DNA of 26,427 nt from Ruminococcaceae bacterium UBA1730. Its GTDB lineage: Bacteria; Bacillota; Clostridia; Oscillospirales; Acutalibacteraceae. The notes beneath the pieces were generated by a model. It did not search any database and was not told the origin of the DNA. It saw only the letters and a list, made by a program, of their open reading frames with translations. The DNA is taken from positions 1-26,427 of the forward strand of contig DCII01000015.1 in NCBI GenBank assembly GCA_002315935.1, read 5' to 3'. Positions within the stretch are counted from its first letter, which is position 1; the number at the start of each line of letters is the position of its first letter. Below are positions 26,084 to 26,427 of this stretch, piece by piece. The translations under genes were made by a program, and so were the position numbers.

Positions 26084-26135
26084 TAAGGAAACGCTGAATA
26101 AATCGGCAAGCAAGATTTAATCAGCGTTTCCATAA
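26084..26135. repeat. 52-bp dispersed palindromic repeat, copy 2
   Basis: The two arms, GGAAACGCTGAATAAATC (26087-26104) and GATTTAATCAGCGTTTCC (26114-26131), pair at 17 of 18 positions around the 9-nt loop GGCAAGCAA. It is 48/52 identical to copy 1 at 10054-10105. It sits 8 bp after the argS stop codon, in the 3' untranslated region and before the terminator, so it would form a long hairpin in the argS mRNA. Confidence 0.88.
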
Positions 26136-26141
26136 AAATAT

Positions 26142-26177
26142 CCGAGCTGAGGTTTCAAAGCCTCGGCTCGGTTTTTT
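26142..26177 (+). terminator. Terminator of the ddl / YwiB-like / argS operon
   Basis: CCGAGCTGAGG and CCTCGGCTCGG form an 11-bp stem, including one G-T pair, around TTTCAAAG, followed by TTTTTT. Confidence 0.88.
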
Positions 26178-26186
26178 ATTGTATTG

Positions 26187-26216
26187 TTGACAAATAAATA
26201 TGATGTAACACATAAT
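26187..26216 (+). promoter_or_regulatory. Possible rightward promoter
   Basis: A perfect -35 TTGACA (26187-26192) is followed at 18 bp by CATAAT (26211-26216), just after the argS terminator. It could drive a gene beyond the window, or a short RNA containing the repeats; no start codon with a ribosome binding site follows within the window. Confidence 0.35.
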
Positions 26217-26320
26217 TAAGATGTATGGTGATTGATTCAATTGAGGATAGAACGGGTTCTTCACGGAAAGTTGGGGATGATAATAATACCAACATAAATA
26301 ATAGAAGCAGAGAAAGTTCT

Positions 26321-26395
26321 GTCATTGCGAGCGAAGCGTGGCAATCCGTCCTCTCTCCGGTCATTGCGAGGAGCGTAGCGACGTGGCAATCCGCC
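26321..26395. repeat. Two units of a GTCATTGCGAG-type dispersed repeat
   Basis: Unit 1 (26321-26350) begins GTCATTGCGAGCGAAGCG and ends GTGGCAATCCGTC. Unit 2 (26360-26395) begins GTCATTGCGAGGAGCGTAGC and ends GTGGCAATCCGCC. ATTGC and GCAAT at the ends of each unit are inverted. This kind of extragenic repeat occurs in many bacterial genomes and is often mis-annotated as short proteins rich in CHVATLLAMT-like sequence. Confidence 0.8.
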
Positions 26396-26427
26396 CCCCT
26401 CACTGCCGTGTTACGCCGTCAAAGACG

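Larger units (their letters stand above)
26178..26427. other. Gene-free tail of the window
   Basis: No credible coding region lies here. The first 140 bp are A/T-rich and contain a possible promoter at 26187-26216. The last 110 bp contain two dispersed-repeat units (26321-26395). The only open frame across it (minus strand) is a translation of the repeats. Confidence 0.7.

Noticed and set aside
26176..26403. 75-codon minus-strand frame with CHVATLLAMT and CHASLAMTELS
   Set aside because: It is a translation of the dispersed GTCATTGCGAG repeats, a well-known source of false small proteins.
1..26427. CRISPR array, tRNA, rRNA or integrated phage
   Set aside because: No regularly spaced direct repeats, no cloverleaf with CCA-type end, and no phage or transposase coding sequence were seen on either strand.

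Overview
The window looks like chromosomal DNA from a Gram-positive anaerobe of the class Clostridia (Bacillota), probably an uncultured gut or rumen member of the Oscillospirales/Ruminococcaceae type. The evidence is indirect: AGGAGG-type ribosome binding sites, TTGACA/TATAAT promoters, a LexA with Gram-positive-like operators, a BspA-type leucine-rich-repeat surface protein, a HisRS with a cysteine-rich insertion, a ddl / YwiB-like / argS cluster and clostridial-type GyrA/GyrB sequences. No CRISPR array, rRNA, tRNA, transposase or phage gene was found.

Layout. (1) 1-6641, accessory surface and glycan region: a secreted leucine-rich-repeat protein (minus) diverges from a two-gene plus-strand unit. 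That unit encodes a large GH106-like glycosidase and a secreted GxGYxYxYP-family protein whose reading frame is interrupted by one in-frame TGA. A strong terminator closes it. (2) 6650-9150 (minus): a serine beta-lactamase-fold hydrolase followed by a single-pass membrane protein of unknown function. (3) 9183-9978: lexA, with a promoter overlapped by two LexA-box-like sites. (4) 10054-11118: a 52-bp palindromic repeat followed by an AT-richer orphan exported membrane protein. (5) 11128-17103 (minus): an apparent operon mgsA-hisS-aspS-serC-serA, read from a near-consensus promoter at 17075-17103. It couples methylglyoxal synthesis, two aminoacyl-tRNA synthetases and the first two steps of serine synthesis. 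(6) 17125-22574 (minus): an uncharacterised conserved gene followed by gyrB and gyrA. (7) 22741-26177 (plus): ddl, a YwiB-like DUF1934 gene and argS, ending with a second copy of the 52-bp palindrome and a terminator. (8) 26178-26427: gene-free DNA with two copies of a GTCATTGCGAG-type dispersed repeat.

Most of the window is ordinary housekeeping. The points most worth a second look are the in-frame TGA in the GxGYxYxYP gene, the two-copy 52-bp palindrome, the layout of the lexA operators, the hydrolase/membrane-protein pair, the orphan exported protein and the uncharacterised gene leading the gyrase operon. I did not see clear evidence for a wholly new multi-gene system. The best candidate for undescribed function is the GH106-like/GxGYxYxYP pair. 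All calls come from reading the sequence and recalled family features; no database search was run.
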